Made by a program: the position numbers and the translations under genes. DNA of 64,000 nucleotides, from positions 309,688 to 373,687 of the forward strand of contig NZ_DLHA01000017.1 in NCBI RefSeq assembly GCF_002482975.1, given 5' to 3'. The stretch is from Flavobacterium sp. UBA7680. Lineage in GTDB: Bacteria > Bacteroidota > Bacteroidia > Flavobacteriales > Flavobacteriaceae. Numbering within the stretch: position 1 is the stretch's first letter; each line of letters opens with the position of its first letter. The notes beneath the pieces were generated by a model. The model worked only from the letters and a program-made list of their open reading frames with translations. It was not told where the DNA came from and ran no database searches. This document shows positions 1-8,917 of the stretch, piece after piece.

Positions 1-1200
1 TAAATACGAAACAGCATCTGTAATAGTTCTAGCTCTAAAAAATACCCAGGCAACACAGGTTAATAAAAATGTGTAAAGTATACTTAATAGTACTTTAAAA
101 GAATCGAAATTAAACTTCAATTTAAAGGCGTCTATATTATTTCTGTTGCTGTTTGAAAGAAGCAGCGGTAAAAAATAAACAGCATTTATAAATCCCCAGA
201 CAATATAAGTCCAATTTGCTCCATGCCAAAAACCACTCACAACAAAAATGATAAATGTGTTTCTAATTTTCATCCAAAGTCCGCCTTTACTTCCTCCTAA
301 CGGAATATATAAATAATCCCTAAACCAGGAAGAAAGTGAAATATGCCAGCAACGCCAAAACTCTGCTATATCTCTTGAAAAATAGGGATAATTGAAGTTT
401 CGTAATAAATCTAAACCAAACAATTTTGAAACTCCAAGTGCAATATCTGAATATCCTGAAAAGTCTCCATAAATTTGAAAAGCAAAATATACAGCTCCCA
501 AAATAAGTGAGAAGGAATTCATGGAAGTATAATTATCAAAAATAGCATTTGCATAAGTTGCGCACGTATCTGCAATAATTACCTTTTTCACTAAACCCCA
601 AATAATTTGATAAACTCCTTGTTTTGCATTTTCTAAATCAAATTCGCGTTTAACTTTTATCTCTGGAAGTAAATGTGTTGCTCTTTCAATTGGGCCTGCA
701 ACGAGTAATGGAAAGTAACTTACAAATAAAGAATAGTCTACAAAATTATATTCGGCTTTTATCCTTTTAAAATAGATATCTATTACATAAGAAAGTCCGT
801 GGAAAGTGTAAAATGAAATTCCGACAGGCAAAATGACCTCTAATAATAATGGGTTTGCTTTTAGACCAGCTGAATTTAATAATTCAGAAAATGATGTTGC
901 AAAAAAGTTATAGTATTTAAATATTCCTAAAAAACCCAGATTGACCAGAATGCTTAACCAAAACCAAAATTTTCGGCTTTTTTCAGATTTCCCTTTTTCA
1001 ATTTGAATTCCTGTATAGTAATCAAGGAAAGTTGAAAAAACTAAAAGAAATAAGAATCTCCAATCCCAACAAGAATAGAAATAATAGCTGGCAATAATTA
1101 ATAAAGCATTTTGCGTGCTTTTGTTTTTATTAAAAACAAACCAATACAAGAAAAAAACGATTGGTAAAAAGATAGCAAATGCTATAGAATTAAAAAACAT
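1..1200 (-). CDS. MBOAT family membrane-bound O-acyltransferase (AlgI/DltB/PatA-like), 3' end cut by window edge
   Basis: The reading frame is open from an ATG at 1198-1200 to position 1, giving 400 residues without a stop; the C-terminal part lies outside the window. The protein is very hydrophobic with many predicted membrane segments and carries the family's WHG motif with the expected catalytic histidine at about residue 326 (WHGANW) and the upstream RCWHISLSSWFRDY stretch typical of AlgI-like proteins. The family moves acyl, usually acetyl, groups across the inner membrane onto glycans. It lies 31 bases downstream of neuC at the end of the ABC-transporter block, so O-acetylation of the exported glycan, possibly of sialic acid, is a reasonable inference. 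The usual DltD/AlgX-like partner would lie beyond the left edge. Confidence 0.9.
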   Translation of the reverse strand, partial: MFFNSIAFAIFLPIVFFLYWFVFNKNKSTQNALLIIASYYFYSCWDWRFLFLLVFSTFLDYYTGIQIEKGKSEKSRKFWFWLSILVNLGFLGIFKYYNFFATSFSELLNSAGLKANPLLLEVILPVGISFYTFHGLSYVIDIYFKRIKAEYNFVDYSLFVSYFPLLVAGPIERATHLLPEIKVKREFDLENAKQGVYQIIWGLVKKVIIADTCATYANAIFDNYTSMNSFSLILGAVYFAFQIYGDFSGYSDIALGVSKLFGLDLLRNFNYPYFSRDIAEFWRCWHISLSSWFRDYLYIPLGGSKGGLWMKIRNTFIIFVVSGFWHGANWTYIVWGFINAVYFLPLLLSNSNRNNIDAFKLKFNFDSFKVLLSILYTFLLTCVAWVFFRARTITDAVSYL

Positions 1201-1231
1201 AGGTATTTAAAGTGGTATTAATAAAAAGACA

Positions 1232-2365
1232 TTATATATCTCTAAATTGTTTTTGGTGATTGAGCTGCCAAATATCGTCTTTCTTTATTGATTGCAAAAA
1301 CAATTCATTGCTGTTTCCTTGTCCAAAATCATTTTCTGAAACCTGAACTTTATGAGAATCTATTTTTGAAAGTGCTTCTTTTATGTTTTTTTCTAAGTAA
1401 TCCACATTCATAATATCTGCATGAATGGCTCTATTTTGCTGGCGGGTTCCTATGTTTATAATTGGGATTCCGTAATAAGGAGCTTCACGAATTCCGGCGC
1501 TGCTGTTACCTATTATAAATTGACTATTTTTTAATAATGTTAGAAAATACTCAAATCTAAGAGAAGGAAAAATTCTAAATCGTTTATTTTCTTCCAGTCT
1601 TTTAAATTCATCGATTATGAATTGACTTCCTAAATCATTATTCGGGAAAATAACAATGTAATTATGATTATCCTCCAGTAAACAATCAACAAAAGTAGCT
1701 GCATAATCTTTCATTGAGTTAAATTCTGTTGTAACTGGGTGAAACATTACAACAGCAAATTTATTAAATGGAATTCCGTAATATTCTTTAGCTGTTTCAA
1801 GAGATGGCAAATTACTAGAAAACATAATATCGATATCTGGAGAACCAATAGTAAATATAGATTCTTTTACTTCTCCCATTTGAATTAATCTCTTTGCGGC
1901 TTCCTTGTTAGATACAAAGTGTATGTGACTTAGTTTACTAACACTATGACGAATTAATTCATCAACAGTTCCTGAAACTTCGCCGCCTTCAATATGGGCA
2001 ACTAAAATATTATTTAAAGATCCCACAATAGCACCGGCAAGAGTTTCTACTCGATCTCCGTGTACTACAATCATATCTGGATTTATTGTTTTGCAATAAT
2101 TTGACAATCCTTCAATGGTTTTTGCCAATGTCAAATCCATTGTAGTTTCGTGCGTATGATTTTCGAAAGTAAAAACATTAGTAAAATTACAGCGCTCAAT
2201 TTCTATAAGAGTGTATCCATAAATTTCCTGCAGATGCATGCCGGTAACAAAAACAAAAACTTCAAAATCCTGTTGTTCTTCAAGGGTTTGGATTAATGAT
2301 TTTATTTTTCCGAAATCAGCACGGGTACCGGTAAGAAATAATATTTTTTTTGGAGAATTACTCAA
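1232..2365 (-). CDS. neuC: UDP-N-acetylglucosamine 2-epimerase, hydrolysing (NeuC)
   Basis: The 377-residue protein has the epimerase_2 fold signatures: an N-terminal TGTRADFGK motif, VVHGDR near residue 100, HIEGGE near 124, and a C-terminal GNSSAGIREAP stretch that binds the UDP moiety. NeuC hydrolyses UDP-GlcNAc to ManNAc plus UDP, the first step of sialic acid synthesis. The start is a TTG that overlaps the neuB stop by 8 bases; an in-frame TAG shortly upstream leaves no ATG option, so translational coupling to neuB is likely. By remembered sequence it is close to the Campylobacter LOS NeuC. A LegG-like enzyme of the legionaminate route is the main alternative, but no LegB, LegC or LegH is adjacent. 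Confidence 0.93.
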   Translation of the reverse strand: MSNSPKKILFLTGTRADFGKIKSLIQTLEEQQDFEVFVFVTGMHLQEIYGYTLIEIERCNFTNVFTFENHTHETTMDLTLAKTIEGLSNYCKTINPDMIVVHGDRVETLAGAIVGSLNNILVAHIEGGEVSGTVDELIRHSVSKLSHIHFVSNKEAAKRLIQMGEVKESIFTIGSPDIDIMFSSNLPSLETAKEYYGIPFNKFAVVMFHPVTTEFNSMKDYAATFVDCLLEDNHNYIVIFPNNDLGSQFIIDEFKRLEENKRFRIFPSLRFEYFLTLLKNSQFIIGNSSAGIREAPYYGIPIINIGTRQQNRAIHADIMNVDYLEKNIKEALSKIDSHKVQVSENDFGQGNSNELFLQSIKKDDIWQLNHQKQFRDI

Positions 2366-3398
2366 AATCAGTAAAATCTAATTGTTCATCATTTTCAATA
2401 TCTCTGGAAGCTGTTTTACCTAACAAATCATTAAAATGTTCCGCTAAAATTTTACCAGTTCCCGGGCGTTTAACCCAGATATTTTCCTTAGATAATACTT
2501 CTCCTTTTTTAATTGGTTTTATAGCGCAAACTGTAGCAAAAGCAAAATCAATTGTAACTTGTTCTTCAAGAGCAGGTTTTTTAGTTCCGCCACGCATTAA
2601 GGCAATTTCTGCACTTGAAACAATTAATTCGCCACATGCTTTTTCATCCATACTGCAAACAATATCCGGACCTGTTCGCTGCATATGATCTGTAAAATGT
2701 CTTTCTAAAATACTTGCTCCAAGAGCGACTGCACCTAAACAAGCATTATTATTAAGAGTATGATCGCTTAATCCGAATACTTTATTTGGAAAAGCTTCGT
2801 GAAGTTCTACCATTGCACCAAAACGAACTAAATGAATGGGAGTAGGATATAAATTTGTGGTATGCAATAAAGCAACCGGAATATTATGTTTATCGAAAAT
2901 CGCAACCGCTTTTTGAATACTTTCGATCGTATTCATTCCTGTACTTAAAATTACAGGTTTTCCAAATGAAGCAATATGTTCTAACAAAGGATAATTATTA
3001 CATTCTCCCGAACCAATTTTATATGCCGGAATATCAAATTTTTTCAGTCTTTCAGCAGCTGCTCTTGAAAATGGAGTTGAAATAAAAATCATGCCTTTAC
3101 TTTCCACATAATTTTTTAATTCTAACTCTTCAGATTCGTTTAATGAGCATCTTTCCATAATCTCATAAATAGAAACATCTGCATTTCCCGGAATTACTTT
3201 TTTTGCTGCGCCAGACATTTCGTCTTCTACAATATGAGTTTGATGTTTTACAACCTCAACTCCGGCACGATGTGCGGCATCAACCATTTCTTTGGCAACC
3301 TGTAAAGAACCTTCGTGATTGATTCCGATTTCTGCAATAACTAATGGTGGAAAATCTGGCCCAATTTTACGACCTGCAATTTCTATGTATGGATTCAT
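2358..3398 (-). CDS. neuB: N-acetylneuraminate synthase (NeuB)
   Basis: The 346-residue protein has an N-terminal TIM-barrel NeuB domain (about 1-280: IAEIGINHEG, VKHQTHIVEDEMS, STPFS, KIGSGE, ILSTGMN, GLSDHT) and a C-terminal SAF domain (about 285-346: IKKGEVLSKENIWVKRPG, RDIENDEQL). It condenses ManNAc with phosphoenolpyruvate to give Neu5Ac. The VKHQTHIVEDEMS segment matches the Campylobacter NeuB1 group as I remember it, which favours Neu5Ac over legionaminic or pseudaminic acid. It sits between neuA and neuC in a tight cluster. The ATG start lies 21 bases after the neuA stop. Confidence 0.94.
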   Translation of the reverse strand: MNPYIEIAGRKIGPDFPPLVIAEIGINHEGSLQVAKEMVDAAHRAGVEVVKHQTHIVEDEMSGAAKKVIPGNADVSIYEIMERCSLNESEELELKNYVESKGMIFISTPFSRAAAERLKKFDIPAYKIGSGECNNYPLLEHIASFGKPVILSTGMNTIESIQKAVAIFDKHNIPVALLHTTNLYPTPIHLVRFGAMVELHEAFPNKVFGLSDHTLNNNACLGAVALGASILERHFTDHMQRTGPDIVCSMDEKACGELIVSSAEIALMRGGTKKPALEEQVTIDFAFATVCAIKPIKKGEVLSKENIWVKRPGTGKILAEHFNDLLGKTASRDIENDEQLDFTDFE

Positions 3399-3419
3399 TA
3401 TTTTTTAAAATTTGGGGTT

Positions 3420-4079
3420 TTAATGTTTTTGATAAAGGTATCTCGCATAATCTAAATCATCGGGAGTATCAATATCAACTTGTGCAAAAATATGATTTAC
3501 TTCGAATGGAAAAGCATTTTCTGAAATAATAATATCTTCTAGAATTAAAGAAGCTTTTGAAATATAAAGTAATCCGTTTTCAAAAAAAAGAGGTTCCAGA
3601 TCCTGACTTCTTTGCCCGATAGTATAATTAAAAGGCTGGAATTTATTATTGATAATTTTTCCAAATTTTTGATGATTTCTTGAAACTGTAAATATGCTGT
3701 CTAAATTATTATTTTGATATTTTTCGAAAACTTCTTTTAATAAATTTTCAGGGCGCAATGGATTTGTAGCTTGCAATAAAATAACATTTTCTACATCTGA
3801 ATCAATAGACTTTAAAACATGTTTTAAAGCAGAAACCGTTGGCTCCATATCTCCCGAAATAGAAATTGGTCTATCGATGACTTTCGCACCAAATTGCAAT
3901 GCTATTTTTTTTATTTCCGCATCATCAGTTGAAACATAAATATCCTCTATTATATCACTATTTTCTTGTGCATACACTATTGAATGAGCAATTAAAGGTA
4001 ATTCTCCCAATAATTGAATATTTTTTTCAGGAATTCGTTTCGATCCTCCGCGGGCTGGTATTATAGCTATTGTTTTCAT
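3420..4079 (-). CDS. neuA: CMP-N-acylneuraminate cytidylyltransferase (NeuA)
   Basis: The 219-residue protein has the CMP-sialic acid synthetase N-terminal signature IPARGGSKRIPEKNI, the substrate-binding stretch LLQATNPLR near residue 102, and the C-terminal DIDTPDDL motif found in single-domain NeuA enzymes. It activates Neu5Ac with CTP to CMP-Neu5Ac, the donor for sialyltransferases. The length fits the short, single-domain bacterial form without an O-acetylesterase domain. It heads the neuA-neuB-neuC group and starts 13 bases after the stop of a GT4 glycosyltransferase, so it is part of the same transcript. Confidence 0.94.
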   Translation of the reverse strand: MKTIAIIPARGGSKRIPEKNIQLLGELPLIAHSIVYAQENSDIIEDIYVSTDDAEIKKIALQFGAKVIDRPISISGDMEPTVSALKHVLKSIDSDVENVILLQATNPLRPENLLKEVFEKYQNNNLDSIFTVSRNHQKFGKIINNKFQPFNYTIGQRSQDLEPLFFENGLLYISKASLILEDIIISENAFPFEVNHIFAQVDIDTPDDLDYARYLYQKH

Positions 4080-4092
4080 TTGGTTTCTTTTT

Positions 4093-5187
4093 TCAATCTA
4101 ATCTTGATTTAGCTTTTTCAATGATTTCATTCATACCTAAATTCCATGCTTCTGTGGTATATAAATTTTCCGGAAGAGGATCAAACTTTAATGGTTGTTC
4201 CATAAATTCAATTATAGCATCTTCCCAGTTTGCTATAAAATGCGGGGCTTCAATTAATTTTCCAAATCGCCCATTTTGAACAACTTCAGATACTCCGCCC
4301 ACATTTGAGGCAATACAATAACAACCGGAATGCAATGCTTCAGTAAGACTTAAAGGAAATCCTTCCTGACAAAGAGAAGAGAACAAATAACAATCAGCAC
4401 TTTGCAAATAAGATGCAATATTCTCATTTGGAATTCTGCCTAAAAACTTCACTCCTTGCTGCTCTTGTTTTGGTTCACATCCTATCACCCATAATTCGAT
4501 ATTTTTATATTTTATAGAGATGTTTTTCCAAGCTTCGAGTATAACGTGCAAGCCTTTTTTTGGTCTATCTTGCGAGCACCAAACAAATACTTTTTTATCC
4601 TTTACACCAAATTGATCTTTTAATTGATCTTTTGTTGAATTTTCAATTTTAAAGAATTTCTTATTATCAATTCCATTATGCAAAATCGAAACCTTAGCTG
4701 GTAAAGCCGTATAATACTCTTTGTGAGCCAGATATGATTTATAAGTTAAAAGAACCAGTTCATCTATTGATTCAAAAAAATAATTGGCTTTTTGATTGTC
4801 AAAAAAAGGTGGATAACTATGATAAAAAAATTGAATATAACAGTTAGTGCGAATTTTTCTTTTCTTCAAAAAATCTACAACGTGTTCAACTAAATAAAAG
4901 TTATCTACTATTTGAATAATAAATTTTTCTTCATTATTCACGATTTTGTCTAAAGCTTTTATATATGATAAATATCTCTTTTTAGTAAATTTTCTAAAAG
5001 CTTTTGTTAGGAAAGTGTTTTTTACAAAACTGTATTTGATATTGCTAAAAGAACTAGTAGGTTGTTCACAAACAATATAATCTATTTGGTTAAGTGGAGA
5101 ACAGATGTAATTTTTATACAAAGTTGTCCAGCTCCCTATCTTTGAATAGGGTAACGGTAATTGAGAGATTAAAATTGTTTTTGCCAT
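4093..5187 (-). CDS. Glycosyltransferase, GT4 family (GT-B fold)
   Basis: The 364-residue protein shows a GT-B layout. The C-terminal half has KVFVWCSQDRPKKGLHVIL, then the typical EGFPLSLTEALHSGC nucleotide-sugar motif near residue 290 and SNVGGVSEVV. The N-terminal half is poorly conserved and holds the acceptor site, so the sugar cannot be assigned. It is the last glycosyltransferase before neuABC, which makes it a candidate for the step next to the sialic acid. It lacks the known hallmarks of GT42, GT52 or GT80 sialyltransferases, so a sialyltransferase role is only a hypothesis. Confidence 0.85.
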   Translation of the reverse strand: MAKTILISQLPLPYSKIGSWTTLYKNYICSPLNQIDYIVCEQPTSSFSNIKYSFVKNTFLTKAFRKFTKKRYLSYIKALDKIVNNEEKFIIQIVDNFYLVEHVVDFLKKRKIRTNCYIQFFYHSYPPFFDNQKANYFFESIDELVLLTYKSYLAHKEYYTALPAKVSILHNGIDNKKFFKIENSTKDQLKDQFGVKDKKVFVWCSQDRPKKGLHVILEAWKNISIKYKNIELWVIGCEPKQEQQGVKFLGRIPNENIASYLQSADCYLFSSLCQEGFPLSLTEALHSGCYCIASNVGGVSEVVQNGRFGKLIEAPHFIANWEDAIIEFMEQPLKFDPLPENLYTTEAWNLGMNEIIEKAKSRLD

Positions 5188-5205
5188 TTAATTAGAGTTG
5201 CTTTT

Positions 5206-6225
5206 TTAATAATGCTTTGCTTCTTCTTTTGTTAAGCCTTTATATATTAAAAACTTCTTTTTTATGCTTTTGTGAAAGATAAATCTATAAAACAGATCAT
5301 TTTTTATCCATGAGATTATCTTTTTTTCTTTTTGCTTATCAAATTGAATTTCTTCTACTATATCATCGGATGAAATTATGGTTTTTTCTAATTTTTGCGA
5401 CATCCATTCTTCTTCAGTATTGCCCATATGGTACACAAAATTATCTTCTGTAGATAATCGCCAGAATCCATTTCTTACCACTGTTTTATCGAGAATTTCG
5501 TCTTCACTATTTCCTCCCAAACTATAGTCTGAATATAGAACACCAAGATTAGAGAATACATCTGATCTGTAAGTCGCTACAAAATGCCCTGCTCCAATAA
5601 CTGCATTTAAATTTCCGTCAGAAAGGGTCAGATATTTTTCTAAATGCGGGCTTTTATAAAATTTAGGATTTCCAATACTATTTGCGAAATATTGTAAGGC
5701 TTTGGGATTTTTTACGGGAGTGAATTTTAATAGATTAGAGAAAAGATTCTCAAAAATTACATTTGCTGTTTTATTGCTAAATGATTTTGGAGAAGGCGTT
5801 GGACAAACTGCTCCTGCTTTTGCAAAGGCCTTAAATACTTCATAAGTTGCATTTTGCCATCCATTTAAAAACAATGCATCTGCATCTGCAATTGTAATAA
5901 GTTTAAATTTTTGTCCTGTTATTCCTTTTAAAACAGCATTAATTTTACCAATATTCGAAGTGTGAATTAACTCATGTATCTTTTTATCATGATACAGGTT
6001 ATTTAAATACTCTACTACTTCATTATTACTTCCGTTGTTGACGATTGTAAAATATGTTTTATTATGGCAGGTTTTAAACAGTGACTCTAAGCAATATTGA
6101 AGAATTTTAAAACTATCTTTAAAATATCCTTCCTGATTGGGTATATAAACGGGTATTATAACTTGATGAAAAAAGACATTATCTTCCTGTACCTTATCTT
6201 TATTTGGATTATAGCCTACTCGCAT
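5206..6225 (-). CDS. Glycosyltransferase, GT2-like (GT-A fold)
   Basis: The 339-residue protein begins with a short N-terminal extension before the GT-A core (QVIIPVYIPN near residue 21, FTIVNNGSNNEV near 58). A metal-binding DAD is seen in ITIADADALF near residue 112. A later GNSEDEI stretch near 240 resembles the acidic/ED motif of GT2 acceptor regions. The stretch between about 125 and 230 is not a standard GT2 pattern, and the C-terminus is lysine-rich. The donor cannot be predicted. It lies 18 bases upstream of the GT4 gene in the same transcript. Confidence 0.75.
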   Translation of the reverse strand: MRVGYNPNKDKVQEDNVFFHQVIIPVYIPNQEGYFKDSFKILQYCLESLFKTCHNKTYFTIVNNGSNNEVVEYLNNLYHDKKIHELIHTSNIGKINAVLKGITGQKFKLITIADADALFLNGWQNATYEVFKAFAKAGAVCPTPSPKSFSNKTANVIFENLFSNLLKFTPVKNPKALQYFANSIGNPKFYKSPHLEKYLTLSDGNLNAVIGAGHFVATYRSDVFSNLGVLYSDYSLGGNSEDEILDKTVVRNGFWRLSTEDNFVYHMGNTEEEWMSQKLEKTIISSDDIVEEIQFDKQKEKKIISWIKNDLFYRFIFHKSIKKKFLIYKGLTKEEAKHY

Positions 6226-6229
6226 CTTG

Positions 6230-7120
6230 TTATCTTTTTATTAAAATAAAAGTAAGTAATTTTAAATTTCTCCATTTGAACATCCAAAATGGATTTAATT
6301 CAAAAAGATTACGGACAGATTTATAACTAAACTTCTTAATCATTTTAATCTGCATAGCGCAAAGATTATTTAAAAGTATCTTATATTGGATATTATCTAT
6401 GATTTTTTCAGAATTGAATTTAGTTAGCACCTTTTTTAAAAACAATGAAAGATCAGCATATCCTTTTGCTTCTGTAGAAATGTTATTATTATGAACTCTG
6501 TATTGAACTAATGGTTCGTCAACGTAATAAAATTTGGTAAAAAAAGAACATCTGATCCAGTATTCAGCATCTTCCCCTGCAGAAGGCATTTTTTCATTAA
6601 ATAATCCTACTTTATCTACAATCGATTTATTTAAAAGAACCGAAGGAGTCATTAAAGTCCAATTCCCCATCATTTTCATAGAAACATTTCCGTGTTTTAC
6701 ATCTATAGATCCTGGTCTGCCAGCTATCTGTGATTGAAGTATACCATTTTCATTAATTACCTGACAGCAGCCATGAATTAGACCAAACTCTGGATTTTGT
6801 TCTAAAATATTAACCTGAGTCTCAATTTTATTAGGAAGCCATAAATCATCATCATCTATAAAGGCAATGTATTTACCTTTTGCAAGATTAATTCCTGTAT
6901 TTCTTGGTTTTGCCGGACCTCCGCTATTTTCAATTTTAATATATTTTACTTCTTTGAATGTTTGACAGAGAAGTAAATTTTTATCATTTGGCGTACCATC
7001 ATCTATAACAATAATTTCTAAATTTTTATAGGTTTGATTAATGATACTTTCAATAGTCAATTTAAGAAATTCTGTCCTATCGTAAGTGGGAACAATTATG
7101 CTAACTAACGGATACGACAT
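6230..7120 (-). CDS. Glycosyltransferase, GT2 family
   Basis: The 296-residue protein has a complete GT-A/GT2 N-terminal domain: PLVSIIVPTYDRTEFL at the start, IIVIDDGTPND near 34, GPAKPRNTGI near 70 and the metal-binding IDDDDLWLP near 94. An ED pair in AGEDAEYW near 180 is a plausible catalytic base. The C-terminal 80 residues are basic and amphipathic and may touch the membrane. Its ATG lies inside the 3' end of the upstream glycosyltransferase gene (16-base overlap), which suggests coupled translation. The acceptor and sugar are unknown. Confidence 0.88.
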   Translation of the reverse strand: MSYPLVSIIVPTYDRTEFLKLTIESIINQTYKNLEIIVIDDGTPNDKNLLLCQTFKEVKYIKIENSGGPAKPRNTGINLAKGKYIAFIDDDDLWLPNKIETQVNILEQNPEFGLIHGCCQVINENGILQSQIAGRPGSIDVKHGNVSMKMMGNWTLMTPSVLLNKSIVDKVGLFNEKMPSAGEDAEYWIRCSFFTKFYYVDEPLVQYRVHNNNISTEAKGYADLSLFLKKVLTKFNSEKIIDNIQYKILLNNLCAMQIKMIKKFSYKSVRNLFELNPFWMFKWRNLKLLTFILIKR

Positions 7121-7893
7121 ATTTTTTTTATCTTGTTTTTAACTCTTTTCATTAAACCAAAAAACGTTTTTTTACGAACTTGATTTAATTCTTGCTGTAA
7201 TTGCAACATTTTTTTATAGTCATCATAGTAAATACCATAATGATTTTGAAGCATCTTATCACATTCTAATAAATGTTTTTCTTGATGAGATTTATCATTA
7301 CTTACTCCTTTTAGATCAAAGACCGTAAGAGGATATTCAATATGTTTGAAAATAAACTTATTGCTTAAAAAACATTTGATAAAAAAATCTCTATCAGAAA
7401 CTACCTTATATTGCTCATCATAATGTCCCATTTTTTCAAAAACTTCTTTTTTAAAAAATGTACTTTGATGCGGCAAAGAAGTGCGTACAAAATATAGTGG
7501 AGATAAAGAATCGGGGAATATTTTGAAACCGCTTTCAAATTTGTAATCTCCATAAATAATATCTCCTTTAAAATCAGAATGATTTATAAAATCTTTTAAA
7601 GAAGTATTTCCATTTAAAAAATCGCCACTGTTTAAAAATAATAAAAACTGACCATTTGCTGCTTTAATACCTTTATTCATGGCATTATAAATACCATTAT
7701 CTGGCTCACTAACCCAAAATTGAATAGATTTTTCCTGACTCTTGATGTATTGCTTACTTCCGTCGTTACTTCCTCCATCAATCACTATGTATTCAAAATC
7801 TGTGAATGTTTGTGACAATACAGATTGCATAGTAGTTTCTAGACCTGCTCGATTATTAAAATTAATAGTAATGATGGACAAGTATGGCTGCAT
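7105..7893 (-). CDS. Glycosyltransferase, GT2 family (WcaA/PssC-like short form)
   Basis: The 262-residue protein carries LSIITINFNNRAGLETT at the N-terminus, YIVIDGGSNDGS near 35, the hallmark PDNGIYNAMNKGI near 61 and LFLNSGDFL as the DxD equivalent near 86. LPHQSTFF and SDRDFFIKC near 140-170 are typical of this subgroup, which is common in Bacteroidetes capsule loci. It resembles the glycosyltransferase encoded at 34078-34779 in the other export block in the same motifs, so they may use related donors. The C-terminus is basic. The donor is not assignable from sequence. Confidence 0.88.
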   Translation of the reverse strand: MQPYLSIITINFNNRAGLETTMQSVLSQTFTDFEYIVIDGGSNDGSKQYIKSQEKSIQFWVSEPDNGIYNAMNKGIKAANGQFLLFLNSGDFLNGNTSLKDFINHSDFKGDIIYGDYKFESGFKIFPDSLSPLYFVRTSLPHQSTFFKKEVFEKMGHYDEQYKVVSDRDFFIKCFLSNKFIFKHIEYPLTVFDLKGVSNDKSHQEKHLLECDKMLQNHYGIYYDDYKKMLQLQQELNQVRKKTFFGLMKRVKNKIKKICRIR

Positions 7894-7938
7894 AGTTTGG
7901 TATAGTTAAATCCCAGTGATAAATTTCTAACTGATATA

Positions 7939-8907
7939 CTATTTAATAAACAATATTCTCTTAATTGCTTTTTTTATATTTTTCTTATACTCTGTATTCA
8001 TCAAGTGAAGTAATTCTCTGTAAGTTTTCGCTTTAGGTTTTTTAGGTGATTTTATAACAGTATCAATTATTTCTAAAACATCTTTTCTAATTTTAACCGG
8101 TGAATCAATTTTTTCATTAAATACGGGCTGAGATAATATATCAAGTGCAATTTCCGGATTTTTATCAATTTCTAACAGTCGTTCTATAAGAGCTTCTTCT
8201 GTTTCAAAATCATGATAATTTAAAAATCTCTTAGTATTAAACTCTTTACCTACATGTTTATTTCCCCAATAAATTGGAATACTGTCAACAAACATTGGTT
8301 CAATAATTTTTTCTGTTGTATAGCCATCATGGCATTCGTTTTCAAAAGAAATTACAAACTTATATTCTTTTATAAATTCTTTTTTATTGGGCACTGGTCC
8401 TCCAACATTATTTAATACTTTGCCCCCAGAGTCAACCTGAATATATGTTGATAGTTTATGAAAAAAATTAATTCTGTCTATAGCGTTTGGATTAGAAACA
8501 ACCATACAGCATAATTTCTTTTTTTGGCTCCAGCTTTCTGCTAATTCATTTCTGGATTTAATTTCAGAAATTTTGTTATTCATATTGTCTTCATCTATGT
8601 ACAATAGATAAAGCGGCAGTCTGTAATGATCTTCTCTATCATTAAAATCAAAAGTGAAAGCAAAATCACAAGCAGAAAAATTTGGTCTGGTGTTTTCTCC
8701 TGTAAAATAAATTCTTTTGCATTTATATTTGAGATATTCTGTGCCAAAACAAGAGTAAAAAAGCAAATCAGGATTTACCTCGTCTATAATCACATTATAA
8801 CGTTCTGATAATAAATTGTAGAAATAATTATTCGTTTTATCTAATGGCCAAAAGTCAACGAAGTTAATTCGTACTTCTTTCATTTCTGATAGATTTTCAC
8901 TTATCAT
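7939..8907 (-). CDS. GT10 family alpha-1,3/1,4-fucosyltransferase
   Basis: The 322-residue protein carries the GT10 signature FVISFENE...DGYTTEKIIEPM near residues 182-205, followed by PIYWG, the conserved donor-binding block of bacterial (Helicobacter FucT-like) and animal fucosyltransferases. The N-terminal part (VRINFVDFWP) is typical of Bacteroidetes GT10 members. The family uses GDP-L-fucose, which the window can supply through manC, gmd and fcl in the neighbouring block. ATG 8905-8907 is taken as the start; an ATG at 8881-8883 begins exactly at the conserved N-terminus and is equally plausible. The acceptor, LacNAc-like or otherwise, cannot be read from sequence. Confidence 0.9.
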   Translation of the reverse strand: MISENLSEMKEVRINFVDFWPLDKTNNYFYNLLSERYNVIIDEVNPDLLFYSCFGTEYLKYKCKRIYFTGENTRPNFSACDFAFTFDFNDREDHYRLPLYLLYIDEDNMNNKISEIKSRNELAESWSQKKKLCCMVVSNPNAIDRINFFHKLSTYIQVDSGGKVLNNVGGPVPNKKEFIKEYKFVISFENECHDGYTTEKIIEPMFVDSIPIYWGNKHVGKEFNTKRFLNYHDFETEEALIERLLEIDKNPEIALDILSQPVFNEKIDSPVKIRKDVLEIIDTVIKSPKKPKAKTYRELLHLMNTEYKKNIKKAIKRILFIK

Positions 8908-8917
8908 ATAAATTTTC

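Noticed and set aside
2350..2688. Plus-strand open frame of 112 codons opposite neuB
   Set aside because: It lies wholly antisense to a gene with full NeuB motifs and its translation shows no domain.
1232..4079. Legionaminic or pseudaminic acid pathway
   Set aside because: LegB/LegC/LegH or PseB/PseC/PseG partners are not adjacent, and the NeuB segment resembles Neu5Ac synthases; kept only as an alternative.
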